Origin: Bacteroidia bacterium
GTDB lineage: Bacteria > Bacteroidota > Bacteroidia > J057
Direction: 5' to 3'
Assembly: GCA_030430575.1 (NCBI GenBank)
Contig: JAUIKF010000012.1
Span: 62,001-126,000 of the forward strand
DNA: 64,000 nt
In this document: in pieces, positions 43,337-53,500 of the stretch
Layout: every line of letters begins with the position of its first letter
Numbering within the stretch: position 1 is the first letter of the stretch
The notes under the pieces: model-generated
What the model saw: the letters and a program-made list of their open reading frames with translations, nothing else
What the model was told of the DNA's origin: nothing
The model's database searches: none
Program-made: the position numbers and the translations under genes

Positions 43337-45250
43337 ATGGCCCTCCCCTCTTCATTTCTCAATCAATACTTTGACCACATATATGTGCTCAATCTCAGGC
43401 GACGTGTGGACCGAAGGATAGAAATGAACAATAAGCTCAATTATCTAGGTATCAAAGCAGAATTTGTGGAGGCTGTAGATGGCTATTCCCCCCTTCCCCT
43501 TTTGGAATATGAAATCTTCGCTAGTCAACCCATAGGGGGTAAAGGGAGCCATCCACTAGAATACCATCGCAAACGCAAGGCCATTGAAAATGCGGGAGCC
43601 TGGGGCTGCCTCAAAAGTTATTTGGGAATGATAGAAGATGCCAAAAATCGAGGCTTTCAACGCATTTTGTGTTTGGAAGACGATGCGGTTTTTCACAGAG
43701 ACTTCGAAAACCGATTTCAACAAGCTATCAGCGTCATTCCTCCAGATTGGAAGCTACTTTACTTGGGGGCTACTCAACGTTTTTGGGAGGTTCCAATAGG
43801 CTTAGCCTACCCTGATAAAAGCAAAATTGAGTTTGACCCTCTCGCCGCCTACTACCTTCCGAAAAAGACAAATGGGTCTTTTTCGATAGGTCTTCACGCT
43901 TCAATATTTGATCTTCTGATTCAGGAAATCCTAAAAATGAATTGTGCCTTCGACTCTGGGCCCTTAAGGGCCGTAAGCGAAGCCTATCCGGAGGCGAGCA
44001 TTGTGCTTTATCCCAATCTTATCATAGCTGATGTCACAGATACCGATATTCGCGGAAAGCGAGATCAGCAAGCATTGGCTGAGAAAGTGAGATGGAACCT
44101 CTCAGATTATGATTTTCAATTTCAATTGAAAAATAGAGAGTTGCCCACTTCCAATAATTTACCAATCATGAAAAAGCTGGAATATCGTCAACACAGAAAT
44201 ATATTGCTGGAAGGATACAAAACGATTTTTTTCATTCTCTCCAAAAACGGATGCTCTTCCATCAAATCTCAACTACTTGAACCCTTAGGCATGGAGGATA
44301 AAAGTGAGGATTTATCCCAAGATATTCATCGTCCAGACTTATACCCATTCCCTTTTGCCCCTCATGATGAACTAAAAACCACCTATAACGACTATATTAA
44401 ATTTACCATTGTCCGGAACCCTTGGAGCAGGTTGGTTTCGTGCTTTAAGGACAAAATTCGGCCTGCGACCTATAATGAAGCAGGATATAAAGACGGAGTA
44501 GCCATGCCTCTTCAGCGGTTTGACGTTTTTTATGGAGGAATGTCTTTTGAGGCATTTGTAGATGCCGTATGTGAGATTCCAGACGCGGTGGCAGATCACC
44601 ATTTCCGATCTCAGGTGTATCAGCTAATTGATGATGAGGCGGAATTGGTGGTCAATTATATTGGGAGGCTGGAAACGCTGGAAGTTTCACTTCAGGAGAT
44701 TTCTCAAAAAACAGGTCTTGAGTTTTCTGCCCACTTTCATATAAACAAAACTTCTCAAAAGCCTTATCAGGCATATTATACTGAGGAACTAAAAGCAAAA
44801 GTCCAGAAACGCTTTTCTACTGATATTGCCTTCTTGGGATATACCTTTGAGGGTCAAGAGGGCCTACCGACCATTGGGATGATTGACGATGCCTGGCGTG
44901 CGCATTTTTCCCAAAAAAATCTTCTGAACCATATCTTAAAAGAAAAAAACAGAGAATTGGGGGCAGAAGTCAATTCTTTGAATAGGGAAAATGAAAAGCT
45001 GGCTCAATTGAGACAAAAAGTTGATGGCCGAAATAAAAAGATGGCTGAGACTATTCAGCAGCTTAAAAAAACCAACCAGAATTTGAGGGCAAGGCTCGCA
45101 AAAGCTATTGAGTCCCAGATCAAACCGTTGACCCAACAACTGGCCCACGAAAAGACAGAAAATGAGAAGATCAAAAAATCCCTTTCCTGGAGAATAACAG
45201 GGCCTCTGCGGAAGATAGGGTCACTTTTTAGCCTCAGAAGAAATGATTAG
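43337..45250 (+). CDS. GT25 - sulfotransferase fusion protein with coiled coil and tail tag
   Basis: 637 residues. Residues 1-265 are GT25 (LPS galactosyltransferase-type): FDHIYVLNLRRRVDRRIEM, GAWGCLKSYLGMIEDA, ILCLEDDAVFHRDFENRF, DWKLLYLGATQRFW. Residues about 285-515 are a type-2 sulfotransferase domain: TIFFILSKNGCSSIKSQLLE (PAPS loop variant without the usual Lys-x-x-Gly-Thr-Ser) and FTIVRNPWSRLVSCFKDK, INKTSQKPYQAYYTEEL. A coiled coil (about 525-600) and tail KKSLSWRITGPLRKIGSLF end the protein. A sugar-adding and a sulfating activity on one chain is inferred. The next sulfotransferase gene overlaps it by 8 bp. Confidence 0.87.
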   Translation: MALPSSFLNQYFDHIYVLNLRRRVDRRIEMNNKLNYLGIKAEFVEAVDGYSPLPLLEYEIFASQPIGGKGSHPLEYHRKRKAIENAGAWGCLKSYLGMIEDAKNRGFQRILCLEDDAVFHRDFENRFQQAISVIPPDWKLLYLGATQRFWEVPIGLAYPDKSKIEFDPLAAYYLPKKTNGSFSIGLHASIFDLLIQEILKMNCAFDSGPLRAVSEAYPEASIVLYPNLIIADVTDTDIRGKRDQQALAEKVRWNLSDYDFQFQLKNRELPTSNNLPIMKKLEYRQHRNILLEGYKTIFFILSKNGCSSIKSQLLEPLGMEDKSEDLSQDIHRPDLYPFPFAPHDELKTTYNDYIKFTIVRNPWSRLVSCFKDKIRPATYNEAGYKDGVAMPLQRFDVFYGGMSFEAFVDAVCEIPDAVADHHFRSQVYQLIDDEAELVVNYIGRLETLEVSLQEISQKTGLEFSAHFHINKTSQKPYQAYYTEELKAKVQKRFSTDIAFLGYTFEGQEGLPTIGMIDDAWRAHFSQKNLLNHILKEKNRELGAEVNSLNRENEKLAQLRQKVDGRNKKMAETIQQLKKTNQNLRARLAKAIESQIKPLTQQLAHEKTENEKIKKSLSWRITGPLRKIGSLFSLRRND

Positions 45251-45818
45251 CCATCACCATCAATGTATTTTTGTTCACTGCCAGAAATGTGCTGGAGAAA
45301 GTATTGAAATGGCTTTAACAGGAAAAGCCGATAAGGGATACGGCGGCGATTTTTTTGCAGGAAGTCCAGAAAAGCATTTTTCTGCTAAGGCATATATCAA
45401 TAAATATGGCCAAGAGCTATGGCAGCAATATTTCACATTTTCTATTGTGCGAAACCCTTGGGATAGAATTATCTCATGGGTTCGTTACCGAGATGTGAGA
45501 CATAAAAGAGCGGGAGAATTAACCCCCGAAAGGATTATAGCAGATGTGAAAATGCCATTTATTCAGAGAAGCTCTTTTGAAGAGCTCTTGTTTGAAGACG
45601 GTCAGTTATTGGTGGACTTTGTGGGGCGATTTGAGAACCTAGGAGCCGATTTTCAGCATATCTGCCATCACTTGAATATTCCTGCTCAGCCCTTGCCTCA
45701 TATCAATAAAACCGACCATAATCCTTATTGGACTTATTATAATGAAGAAGCGATTGAGCTGGTAGGCGAGCTTTTCAAGCAAGATATTGCTTATTTTGGG
45801 TATGAATTTGGAAAATAA
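45243..45818 (+). CDS. Sulfotransferase (sulfotransferase family 2 type)
   Basis: 191 residues. CIFVHCQKCAGESIEMALTG (5'-PSB loop), FSIVRNPWDRIISWVRYRD (3'-PB), LVDFVGRFENLGADFQHIC and HINKTDHNPYWTYYNEEA are diagnostic; the set resembles HNK-1-type carbohydrate sulfotransferases. Single domain, near the family minimum. Translation overlaps the upstream fusion gene (8 bp). Confidence 0.9.
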   Translation: MISHHHQCIFVHCQKCAGESIEMALTGKADKGYGGDFFAGSPEKHFSAKAYINKYGQELWQQYFTFSIVRNPWDRIISWVRYRDVRHKRAGELTPERIIADVKMPFIQRSSFEELLFEDGQLLVDFVGRFENLGADFQHICHHLNIPAQPLPHINKTDHNPYWTYYNEEAIELVGELFKQDIAYFGYEFGK

Positions 45819-45827
45819 AAACAGGAT

Positions 45828-46802
45828 ATGAAAAAAAAGCTACAAAATATACTGGTTTTCACCTTAAGTCTTGTCTTTATTTTTATCACTCTAGAAATCG
45901 TTTTTAGATGCTTATCAATATCTCACAATCACCCTTGGAATCCAGGAACTGTCGAGCAATCCAAAGAGCTTGGCTGGAAGACCATAGCGGACTTTTCTCA
46001 CCAAGGTACTTGGGAAGAAATAGGAACTGTTCATTATTCTACCACCTATGATGGTTTTAGGAAATTTGGAGATACCGCTACCCAAAAAATCAAAATCCTA
46101 GTTATTGGCGATTCTTTTACTCAGGCCGTGAATGTCTCTGATGAGGATACCTATTACCATTATTTACAAAATCAGTCATCCTCTATCGAGGTTTTTGCTT
46201 ATGGTTGTGGGAGTTATGGAACTTTACAAGAGTTTATGATTTTGGACAAATATTTAGCGGTCATCAAGCCTGATTTGGTGCTGTGGCAATTTTGCCCCAA
46301 TGATATATATAATAATCACTACCAACTTGAACCTCGAATTTTTGGCTCACCGAGACCCTATTTGATCAATCATGAGATTGTCTATTTTAAACCGAGTTGG
46401 ATAAAATTATTGGCAAAAAAATCAAAGTTATTGAAATTTGTTGACAATAAAATACATAGGATGCTAGTCAAAAAACTTAACGACCCCTCCATTATTAATG
46501 ATACATCCTTTGTAAATGCAGTAAATACAACTCAAGAGATCATCGGTATGATTAAAGAAAGGATTGGGAATACTCCCTTTGTTGGATTTTCTGTAGGAAC
46601 TAGGCATCAACAGTTCTTTAAAGCAGCGTGTCAAAAGTCCAATTTGGGCTTTATTGATTATGTCCCTGCTAAGATCTCAGCAGCTCGAAAAAAAGGAATA
46701 AAAATAAACGACATGCCCCATGATGGCCATTGGAATGAAACAGGTCATGCCATTGCTGGATTGGCCATTTGGACCTATCTAAAAGATAAGATTTCAAAGT
46801 AA
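45828..46802 (+). CDS. SGNH/GDSL hydrolase family protein
   Basis: 324 residues. One TM helix (QNILVFTLSLVFIFITLEIV), then the SGNH core: ILVIGDSFTQAVNVSDEDTY (GDS-F block I), LWQFCPNDIYNN (Asn block), HDGHWNETGHAIAG (Asp-x-x-His). Periplasmic esterase or acyltransferase is likely. It belongs to the plus-strand run, 9 bp after the sulfotransferase gene. Confidence 0.87.
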   Translation: MKKKLQNILVFTLSLVFIFITLEIVFRCLSISHNHPWNPGTVEQSKELGWKTIADFSHQGTWEEIGTVHYSTTYDGFRKFGDTATQKIKILVIGDSFTQAVNVSDEDTYYHYLQNQSSSIEVFAYGCGSYGTLQEFMILDKYLAVIKPDLVLWQFCPNDIYNNHYQLEPRIFGSPRPYLINHEIVYFKPSWIKLLAKKSKLLKFVDNKIHRMLVKKLNDPSIINDTSFVNAVNTTQEIIGMIKERIGNTPFVGFSVGTRHQQFFKAACQKSNLGFIDYVPAKISAARKKGIKINDMPHDGHWNETGHAIAGLAIWTYLKDKISK

Positions 46803-46803
46803 A

Positions 46804-47631
46804 ATGGAAAAGGGATACCTATACATCGCTACTGGCGAAACATATATCGCTGAGGCTACCGTTTCGGTAAATAGCTTGCGGCGGCACGCGCCCCATATCC
46901 ATGCCACCCTGATCACAGATGAGCCTGTGACCAATGAAGCATTTGACCAAATTCAGGTATTACCCAAAACACAGGTTTACCAAAGAAAACGAAAAGAAGG
47001 GTTTATGTATAAGGTGATGGGCCTACAACATTCCCCTTATGAAAAGACTTTTTTTGTAGACACTGATACTTGGTTTTGTGATCATTGCGAAGAGCTGTTC
47101 CTGCTATTGAATTATTACGATTTACTGGTGGCTCCAGCCCCCGCAGACGTCACCCCCGTGGTAATTGATGGGCAGCCATTGGAAGGGTATATTACCTATA
47201 ATACTGGCATTATTGTATTTAAGAAAAGTCCATTGATGACACAATTTTTGGCAGATTGGCTTCGGCTTTTTGAAGAAAAATACCACCACTGTCAACCTCC
47301 CTTTGTCGATGCACTACTCCATCACAAGGTACACCTATACGCGCTGCAACCGATTTACAATTTTCGGGTGCCTTTCTTTGTGGCTTTACCTCCAAAGAAA
47401 ATAAAGATTATTCATGGGAGGAGTGATGATTATGAGCAACTAGTCAATAAGGTGAATCATAACCCTATCCATCGTGGATGGGACCCTGTAGCTCAACGCA
47501 TGTTGAGGAAAAAAGTAACTTGGAAAGAGCGGGTATTGGAGGATTGGAAGTTTTTGCGAAAAAGCGTTTGGAACTGGTTACATAATAAGGAATCCCCCTA
47601 CCCCATTAAAAAGAGTAATCCCCGCAAGTGA
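46804..47631 (+). CDS. GT-A-type glycosyltransferase
   Basis: 275 residues. GYLYIATGETYIAEATVSVN, KVMGLQHSPYEKTFFVDTDT (DTDTW as DxD), ITYNTGIIVFKKSPLMTQFL. The layout is that of nucleotide-sugar transferases near GT77/GT8. It starts one base after the stop of the SGNH gene. Its 3' end overlaps the convergent sulfotransferase gene by 26 bp. Confidence 0.78.
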   Translation: MEKGYLYIATGETYIAEATVSVNSLRRHAPHIHATLITDEPVTNEAFDQIQVLPKTQVYQRKRKEGFMYKVMGLQHSPYEKTFFVDTDTWFCDHCEELFLLLNYYDLLVAPAPADVTPVVIDGQPLEGYITYNTGIIVFKKSPLMTQFLADWLRLFEEKYHHCQPPFVDALLHHKVHLYALQPIYNFRVPFFVALPPKKIKIIHGRSDDYEQLVNKVNHNPIHRGWDPVAQRMLRKKVTWKERVLEDWKFLRKSVWNWLHNKESPYPIKKSNPRK

Positions 47632-48250
47632 TTTCTTTTTTGAATTTCTGGGTTATCAACATTTTTAATTCATCATCATAATAATGCGTATAGCGTTTCC
47701 TGAATGACTGATTCACAAATGGAAAAGAAGCAAAGGGAATATCTATTAATTCACACAATCTCTGGACATCTTCTTGGAGCCGTTCGAATCTGATGAGAAA
47801 ATCTATTTCGTCAGTGAGAAAATGGGGGCGTTCTGGGATCAAGGAAATGCCTAAGCGTTTGTTAGTACGTGCAGCCCAGTCTGGAGTATTCAGGTAAAAT
47901 TGCGCAGGCTTAGCCTTTTCCACTATCCGTATAAATTCTGACCTGTTCCATTCAGTGTACTTTCTATGAGGAGAAAAATAAAAAGAGATCATACGATCCC
48001 AAGGGTTCCTTATAGTGGCTATCTTAAAAAGACTTTTATACAATTTGGGTTCTATCATTTCCTTAAATTCAGACAATGGAGAGTGTTTGATAAAATGATA
48101 AGAGCCATTGCGGTATCGAGTTTTCCCATCTTTGGGATCACGAAAAACCAACAATTCATCTTCTGAGAAAGGTTGCAAGAATTGTCTCAAGGACGTCCCG
48201 CCAGTTTTAGGAACGTGGATGAACAAAAATCTTTTTTGGATAGAAATCAT
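47606..48250 (-). CDS. Sulfotransferase (sulfotransferase family 2 type)
   Basis: 214 residues from ATG 48250 (MISIQKRFLFIHVPKTGGTS); the frame opens further upstream without conserved sequence. FLFIHVPKTGGTSLRQFL (PAPS loop), FKIATIRNPWDRMISFYFSP (3'-PB) and FLIRFERLQEDVQRLCELID, VNQSFRKRYTHYYDDEL confirm the family. Last gene of the minus-strand run 56714 to 47606. Confidence 0.92.
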   Translation of the reverse strand: MISIQKRFLFIHVPKTGGTSLRQFLQPFSEDELLVFRDPKDGKTRYRNGSYHFIKHSPLSEFKEMIEPKLYKSLFKIATIRNPWDRMISFYFSPHRKYTEWNRSEFIRIVEKAKPAQFYLNTPDWAARTNKRLGISLIPERPHFLTDEIDFLIRFERLQEDVQRLCELIDIPFASFPFVNQSFRKRYTHYYDDELKMLITQKFKKEITCGDYSF

Positions 48251-48279
48251 GATAAATAGAATAGCTATTCGACAACACT

Positions 48280-49176
48280 TCACAATGAGCTAGAAGAGCT
48301 CAAAGCTCTCAAACAATTGCGAAAAGCAGGATTTTTCATATAGGTTATATCTGGACCTGTTTGGGGAAGATAGTGATTGCAAAATTCCTTAAGTGCTATA
48401 GCAAATTCTATTTGCTTTTTTTGATGAATATCAAAGTGACTCAAGAAGTAATCACAGACCTTTATCAACTCTTCATAATTATAGAACCTAATATTTTTTA
48501 TACTCCTCCGTCTAAACCACCGCTTATCATCCCCTAAGTGAAAGGTAAGATGGGCATCTTCCAGCCAAAGAAAATGTTGAGATTGCGATATCATATTTAT
48601 ACAAAAAAACATCCCTACAGGACCAGAACCGATAAAGCCGTTCTCCCAGTGAAAGTGCTTAAGGAAAGCATTGGGAAATACAAAACAGTCGATCCCTACA
48701 TGCCGCTTTCCCAAAGTAGCGTACATCATGTCCAAGGTTGTCAATTGGTCATCTATTGTCCTTCGGTTAATGGCAATAGCATCGTGGCCTTGATTGACCA
48801 AGTCATTGATAGCAGTGTAAAAATAGGGCTGTACCGAAATGTCGACATTGGAATAGATCAAGTATCCTTGATTAGGTAAGAAAGGCAAGACGCTATTCAG
48901 TATATCAGCAATAAGGGGTAATTTTTTATGGCAAGAAGGTCCAAAGACATCTATAATAGAGCGCGTTAGGTCTGGCGTTTTGGTGAAATATGAAGGAATA
49001 ATGGCATGGTCTTCAATAAACTGCGTTGTAAATAGCTGAACCGCCAAATTAGGGCAGGTGGATTTCGCAAACACTTGTGCTCTTCGGAGACTCTCAAAGG
49101 TAATAGGCTGGGCTTTATAGAGGTCTGACTTAGGGCCTGTTTTTACAGGGTTAATGATATGTGTAAAGTGATTCAT
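48280..49176 (-). CDS. Unknown protein, possible GT-A-like transferase
   Basis: 298 residues from ATG 49176, two bases after the stop of the upstream GT2 gene. FTHIINPVKTGPKSDLYKAQ; YLIYSNVDISVQPYFYTAIN (a SNVDI segment that could be a DxD equivalent); GHDAIAINRRTIDD; GIDCFVFPNAFLKHFHWENG; DAHLTFHLGDDKRWF. I do not recognise a named family; the strand-loop pattern and position favour a sugar transferase. Confidence 0.65.
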   Translation of the reverse strand: MNHFTHIINPVKTGPKSDLYKAQPITFESLRRAQVFAKSTCPNLAVQLFTTQFIEDHAIIPSYFTKTPDLTRSIIDVFGPSCHKKLPLIADILNSVLPFLPNQGYLIYSNVDISVQPYFYTAINDLVNQGHDAIAINRRTIDDQLTTLDMMYATLGKRHVGIDCFVFPNAFLKHFHWENGFIGSGPVGMFFCINMISQSQHFLWLEDAHLTFHLGDDKRWFRRRSIKNIRFYNYEELIKVCDYFLSHFDIHQKKQIEFAIALKEFCNHYLPQTGPDITYMKNPAFRNCLRALSSSSSL

Positions 49177-49178
49177 TT

Positions 49179-49925
49179 TCAAGTAATTCCAGGATTTTCT
49201 GTAGTTAGAATAGGATTGATTCCTGCCTGGGGTAGGTATACCAAGTTCTTGCTCCGCCAATTGATCAGCCTACGCTGCTTTTCATAGGCCGGAGCCTTCT
49301 CCGCCGTGAAGGGGTGACGGGGGTGATACAATTTAAGGGAAGGCTCCCACTGAATCGCTAATCCATAATTCCGAAAGCGCGTGTATATATCACGTCCATT
49401 GGCGTGAAAGCCCGTCTCAAAAATCGGCGTCTGATCATATCCATTGATGGCTAGCAGCCATTTTTTTCGGACGGTGAGGCAGCCACCGTAATTGGTGGGA
49501 TTGGTGATGACACATTTTTGTTTCAATTCCTCAAAATTGTGGCTATGGAGGGGGTTGTTTTCCACCTCATTGTATCGGTAGCCGTATGTCACAAGTTTGT
49601 CATAGGCTTGGTGAATATCCCAGACTTTTTGGATAAAATCAGGCTCCACAATGACATCCGCATCGGGAATGATTATCAATTCTCCCTGAGCCTGTTTGAT
49701 GCCTTCATTAAAACAATATGAGGAGTGATATATGGTGTCTGGTGGATTCCCAATACAGATCGTTTTTAACCTTTCTTGATAAGATAATTCAGGATTGGCT
49801 TTTTGATAAAACTCTACCCAAATCACCTCAAAATCCTCCTTCGGAAAATCCTGTTGACAAAAATAAGTGGCTCCAAATGTATTTTCCCTAAAGGAGCCAT
49901 CAATCATAATCACACTTATTTTCAT
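49179..49925 (-). CDS. GT2-family glycosyltransferase
   Basis: 248 residues. ISVIMIDGSFRENTFGATYF (atypical start: MIDGS in place of IPTYN), EVIWVEFYQKANPELSYQE, CFNEGIKQAQGELIIIPDAD (DAD as DxD) and NGYDQTPIFETGFHANGRDI. A short enzyme with a complete GT-A core. It lies between a sulfotransferase gene (1 bp upstream) and the unknown 298-aa gene. Confidence 0.87.
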   Translation of the reverse strand: MKISVIMIDGSFRENTFGATYFCQQDFPKEDFEVIWVEFYQKANPELSYQERLKTICIGNPPDTIYHSSYCFNEGIKQAQGELIIIPDADVIVEPDFIQKVWDIHQAYDKLVTYGYRYNEVENNPLHSHNFEELKQKCVITNPTNYGGCLTVRKKWLLAINGYDQTPIFETGFHANGRDIYTRFRNYGLAIQWEPSLKLYHPRHPFTAEKAPAYEKQRRLINWRSKNLVYLPQAGINPILTTENPGIT

Positions 49926-49926
49926 A

Positions 49927-50505
49927 CTAAAATGTGTAGCGGTATTTTTCTATATCCAATCGATACATTTTATAGACCATCTCCTTGGTCTGCTCATCGT
50001 AATAGGGCCGATAATCTACTTGTCTCGCTGTTTTCCGCTTATGGACCTGGGGATCAAGCGCAATGCCTGTCGTCTCTGCAATATGTGCTAAGTCTTCAGT
50101 TCTATGCTCAAACCTCCCTATAAAATCCACTCCCTCTGTATTGAGGTATTCATAATAATATTTTTTTTCCCAATCAGGAGGTTGATAATGGTGAAGGAAA
50201 TACGCAAGTGGCTTCTGAGAGAGCTGGTTTATGTTGCTAAAATAAGGTTGTTGATACAGTGAAATTATCCTGTCCCAGGGGTTTCTGACAAAGGAGAATA
50301 CAAACGCATTTTTCCAAGCTGCTTCTCCTACTCGCCTTTGGAGATCCTTAGCAGTAAGGTGTTTTTCATCATTTCCCAACTGAAACCCCAATGCCGCCTC
50401 TATACTTGTACCCCCTGTCCGGGGAATATGGATAAAAATCAAATTTTGATAGATCAATGAATTACTTCTTTTGGTTTTTAAATTTGTGAGATAGCTTATT
50501 TGCAT
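49927..50505 (-). CDS. Sulfotransferase (sulfotransferase family 2 type)
   Basis: 192 residues if ATG 50505 is used, which overlaps the upstream giant gene by 44 bp; TTG 50457, four bases after that gene's stop, would give 176 residues and still include the whole domain. LIFIHIPRTGGTSIEAALGF (PAPS loop), FSFVRNPWDRIISLYQQPYF (3'-PB) and GVDFIGRFEHRTEDLAHIAE are clear. The start is unresolved. Confidence 0.88.
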   Translation of the reverse strand: MQISYLTNLKTKRSNSLIYQNLIFIHIPRTGGTSIEAALGFQLGNDEKHLTAKDLQRRVGEAAWKNAFVFSFVRNPWDRIISLYQQPYFSNINQLSQKPLAYFLHHYQPPDWEKKYYYEYLNTEGVDFIGRFEHRTEDLAHIAETTGIALDPQVHKRKTARQVDYRPYYDEQTKEMVYKMYRLDIEKYRYTF

Positions 50506-53500
50506 GGGGAAAAGGCGCGTTAGGAATCGGTTTTTCCAAAAACGCACAAAGCTTCTCCCAGCCATTTTCTTTTGTAATATCAATCTTCAATAGCTTTTCA
50601 GCGGGTTTATCTGCAAAAAATCGATTGACACGCTCGTCAAATGCGTGGTAGGCTGCTTCCCAATTGGGATACTGCGTGTACAGGCTACCATAAGCTGCTT
50701 GATAGATGGGATTATAGTCATGATACAGTTTGTCTAATAGCCCACTTTCACTTTTAGGTTTTGCTAGCCAAGCCTTGAATTCTTTGGTAGTGGTAAACCC
50801 ACGCGGTCTGTAGAGGTTACTACTAGACCTTACCCAGTCTGTGAGATTTCGCTCAGTATAGATGAATATGGCATTGGGGAATAGCGCATATAACTCTTCA
50901 AATCTATAGGAAACAGGAGAATCTGTAAAGGCATCGTAGTAGTAAAAATCCTCCAGGTCCAGGACTTTACGGGTAATGGGATTGATAAAATGGATCACTG
51001 CATATCCCAGGATATTCAATGCGTCAGTTAGAGAAGTCGTTCCAGTCCTGCTCAAGCCAATCCCAAAGACTTTGGGTTGTGCATTTCCCGCACCTCCAAG
51101 ATAGTTCTTTTTCCAGGTCTTGAGCAGTCTGAGAATATAATTGGGGTCTTCTATCTGGGTAGAAGATTGAGTCGGAACTGGAAAGTCTACCATGAAGTTG
51201 CTAGCACGCTCATACTGACGCGCACCAATTAGTGCTTGAGCCAAAAGGCGTTGTACATCCTTTGAGCGCGGGAATTGAGAATAAAGATTCTCAAGCAGTG
51301 TGATGGCTTCATGGTATTGTCCCGCGATGATCCATAGTCCTGCCTTGAAGACCGAGGCGTTATGGCTGCTCCCATGATGAGCCATCATGGCATCTATGGT
51401 TTTGATTCCAGCATCATATTGGGCATGGTTTACGAGAAATTTTGCTTTACGCCTATAGCTAGATTTGGCATGTGTTTGAGCAATAGATTGATTTAACCAG
51501 GAAAGGGCCTCTTCACGTTTATATTGGGCAATTGCCATGGAAGCCATACCCTCATAACCCATGGGGTCTGTGGGATTTACTAAGAAGGATTGAAAGATGG
51601 GTTTTGCAGCGTCAAACGCGCCCAAATTGACCATAGCAAGGGCTGATTCAAATAGAGCCTGGGGATTTTTGGGAAATAATGTTAGGACCTTTTGCCACCT
51701 TTCTTGAGCAAGAGACCATTCTTTTCTCCTGGCGGCGATCGAAGCCATCCCAATATGTCCCTGAGGGCTTTGGGGGAAATCCTGGATCAATTTCTCAAAT
51801 ATTTTGCTCGCGCTTTTATAGTATCTTCGGGATAATAATGATTGGCCGATTAAATTGTATAGTTGTTTTAAATAGGCAGGCGGTTTAGGAGAATTAGTAA
51901 ATACTCTTGTCTTGAAATTTAACCAATAATCAACCACGCTTCCCACATCCAGTGCAATCCCTCCCTTTTGTTTAATGAGATGGCAATATATTTTCCCCAA
52001 AAAACCCGCAGCTACAATAAAAACTTCTCCAGGACCATCGACTGTTAATCTTTCACAGATATCCTCAAATTGCTTAGGGAAATGTGGGCTATCGGTAGAG
52101 GCTGACAATCCCATTTGCTGGGCATATTTATTTTCAGGTGGGAGGTGGAAAAATTTCTGGACATGGATGCCATGTTGTTCTTGGAGAAGGTGAGGCAACG
52201 AGTCATGGCAAGAAATGAGTGAGCAGGATTTTATATTATCTAAAATTAGATTCCAAAAACCTAGTTCTTCAAGCTGGGTATGAATATGACAGGAAGTAAG
52301 TAAAGGAAGACGAGGAGTAACCGTTTTATGGTGTGATTCCTTAAAAGATGCCTGCTTAATCACTCGATTGATAACTGCCAAAAGCCCTCTACTTTCGAAG
52401 GATTCTCCTGCTTTATCTCCTTGGGACCTTAAGGCCACCTTACTACATCTGATCGGATCAGGAATACCGATAATATCTGCTTGTTCCAGGGCGGCTAAAT
52501 ACTGTGGCTCGATTTTTTCCCACGCCTCTGAAGACATTTGGCCTTTTCCCCACCAAATTTTTTGACTGATCAATTGATCAGCTTTCTGAGCATGTCTTTT
52601 CTGCTCATCATACGGTAAGAAATGCCCCTCCCCATCTCCTAGCCTAATCAGGGAATACGGCGTCTTTGAGTTGATATGCGAAAGGATATGATCGACTACG
52701 AGATAGCATTCGATAGGGGAAGTGGCAGTATTTAGATAAACCTGAGGGTACTTTTCTGCCAAAAGGCTAAATTTTTCAAACGCTTCCAGTAGCCAATTCT
52801 CAGACTGACCATGTGCTGGGTGTGCTAGCACAAGAGGCTTAATTTCTTGTAATACAGGGGAGATTGGGGCATATTCTGCGCCATCTAAGCGGGCCTGGAA
52901 ATTAGGCATATTTAACGCTTGCACATGTTTGATTTTTTCCCGCTCAAACAATAACAAAACATGTGTCACCAGATGGTGTTTCAGTGCTTTTCTTTTAAGT
53001 GTTGTATCAATAAAAGCCTCAGCTTTGTGATACTTCCCCTGGTTGACTAATAAATGGCAATACGCCATTACCACATCTCTATTTATGTTCCGAGCACCTT
53101 TGACTTCTTTAAGAAAGGATTCAAGTTTATCGATTTTATTCTGAATAAGTAATATGTCGATATATGGCTTGGCAAATTTGGGATAGATATCTGGCTTAGT
53201 GAAATCCCATTCAGGCTGAATCAATTCATAAATTGTATGAGCCTCATGATAATTTCCCATGAGCCAATAATTATAGGCATGTGCCTGCTTGAGCTGGAAG
53301 TGATGAGGATATTTAGATAAAGCCCCTTCTAATACTGCCTGGGCAGCTTGGTAGTCATACTGATGTTGATAACTCTTAACTTCACCTAACATCATCTCTA
53401 TTTTTTTTTCTATAAGCTGAGTTTGTGGAAACTCAGCTTGACTAAGTATTTTTGAGGGTATTTTTACTGATTTTTGTTTGGTCGTTTTTTTTATTGTTGG

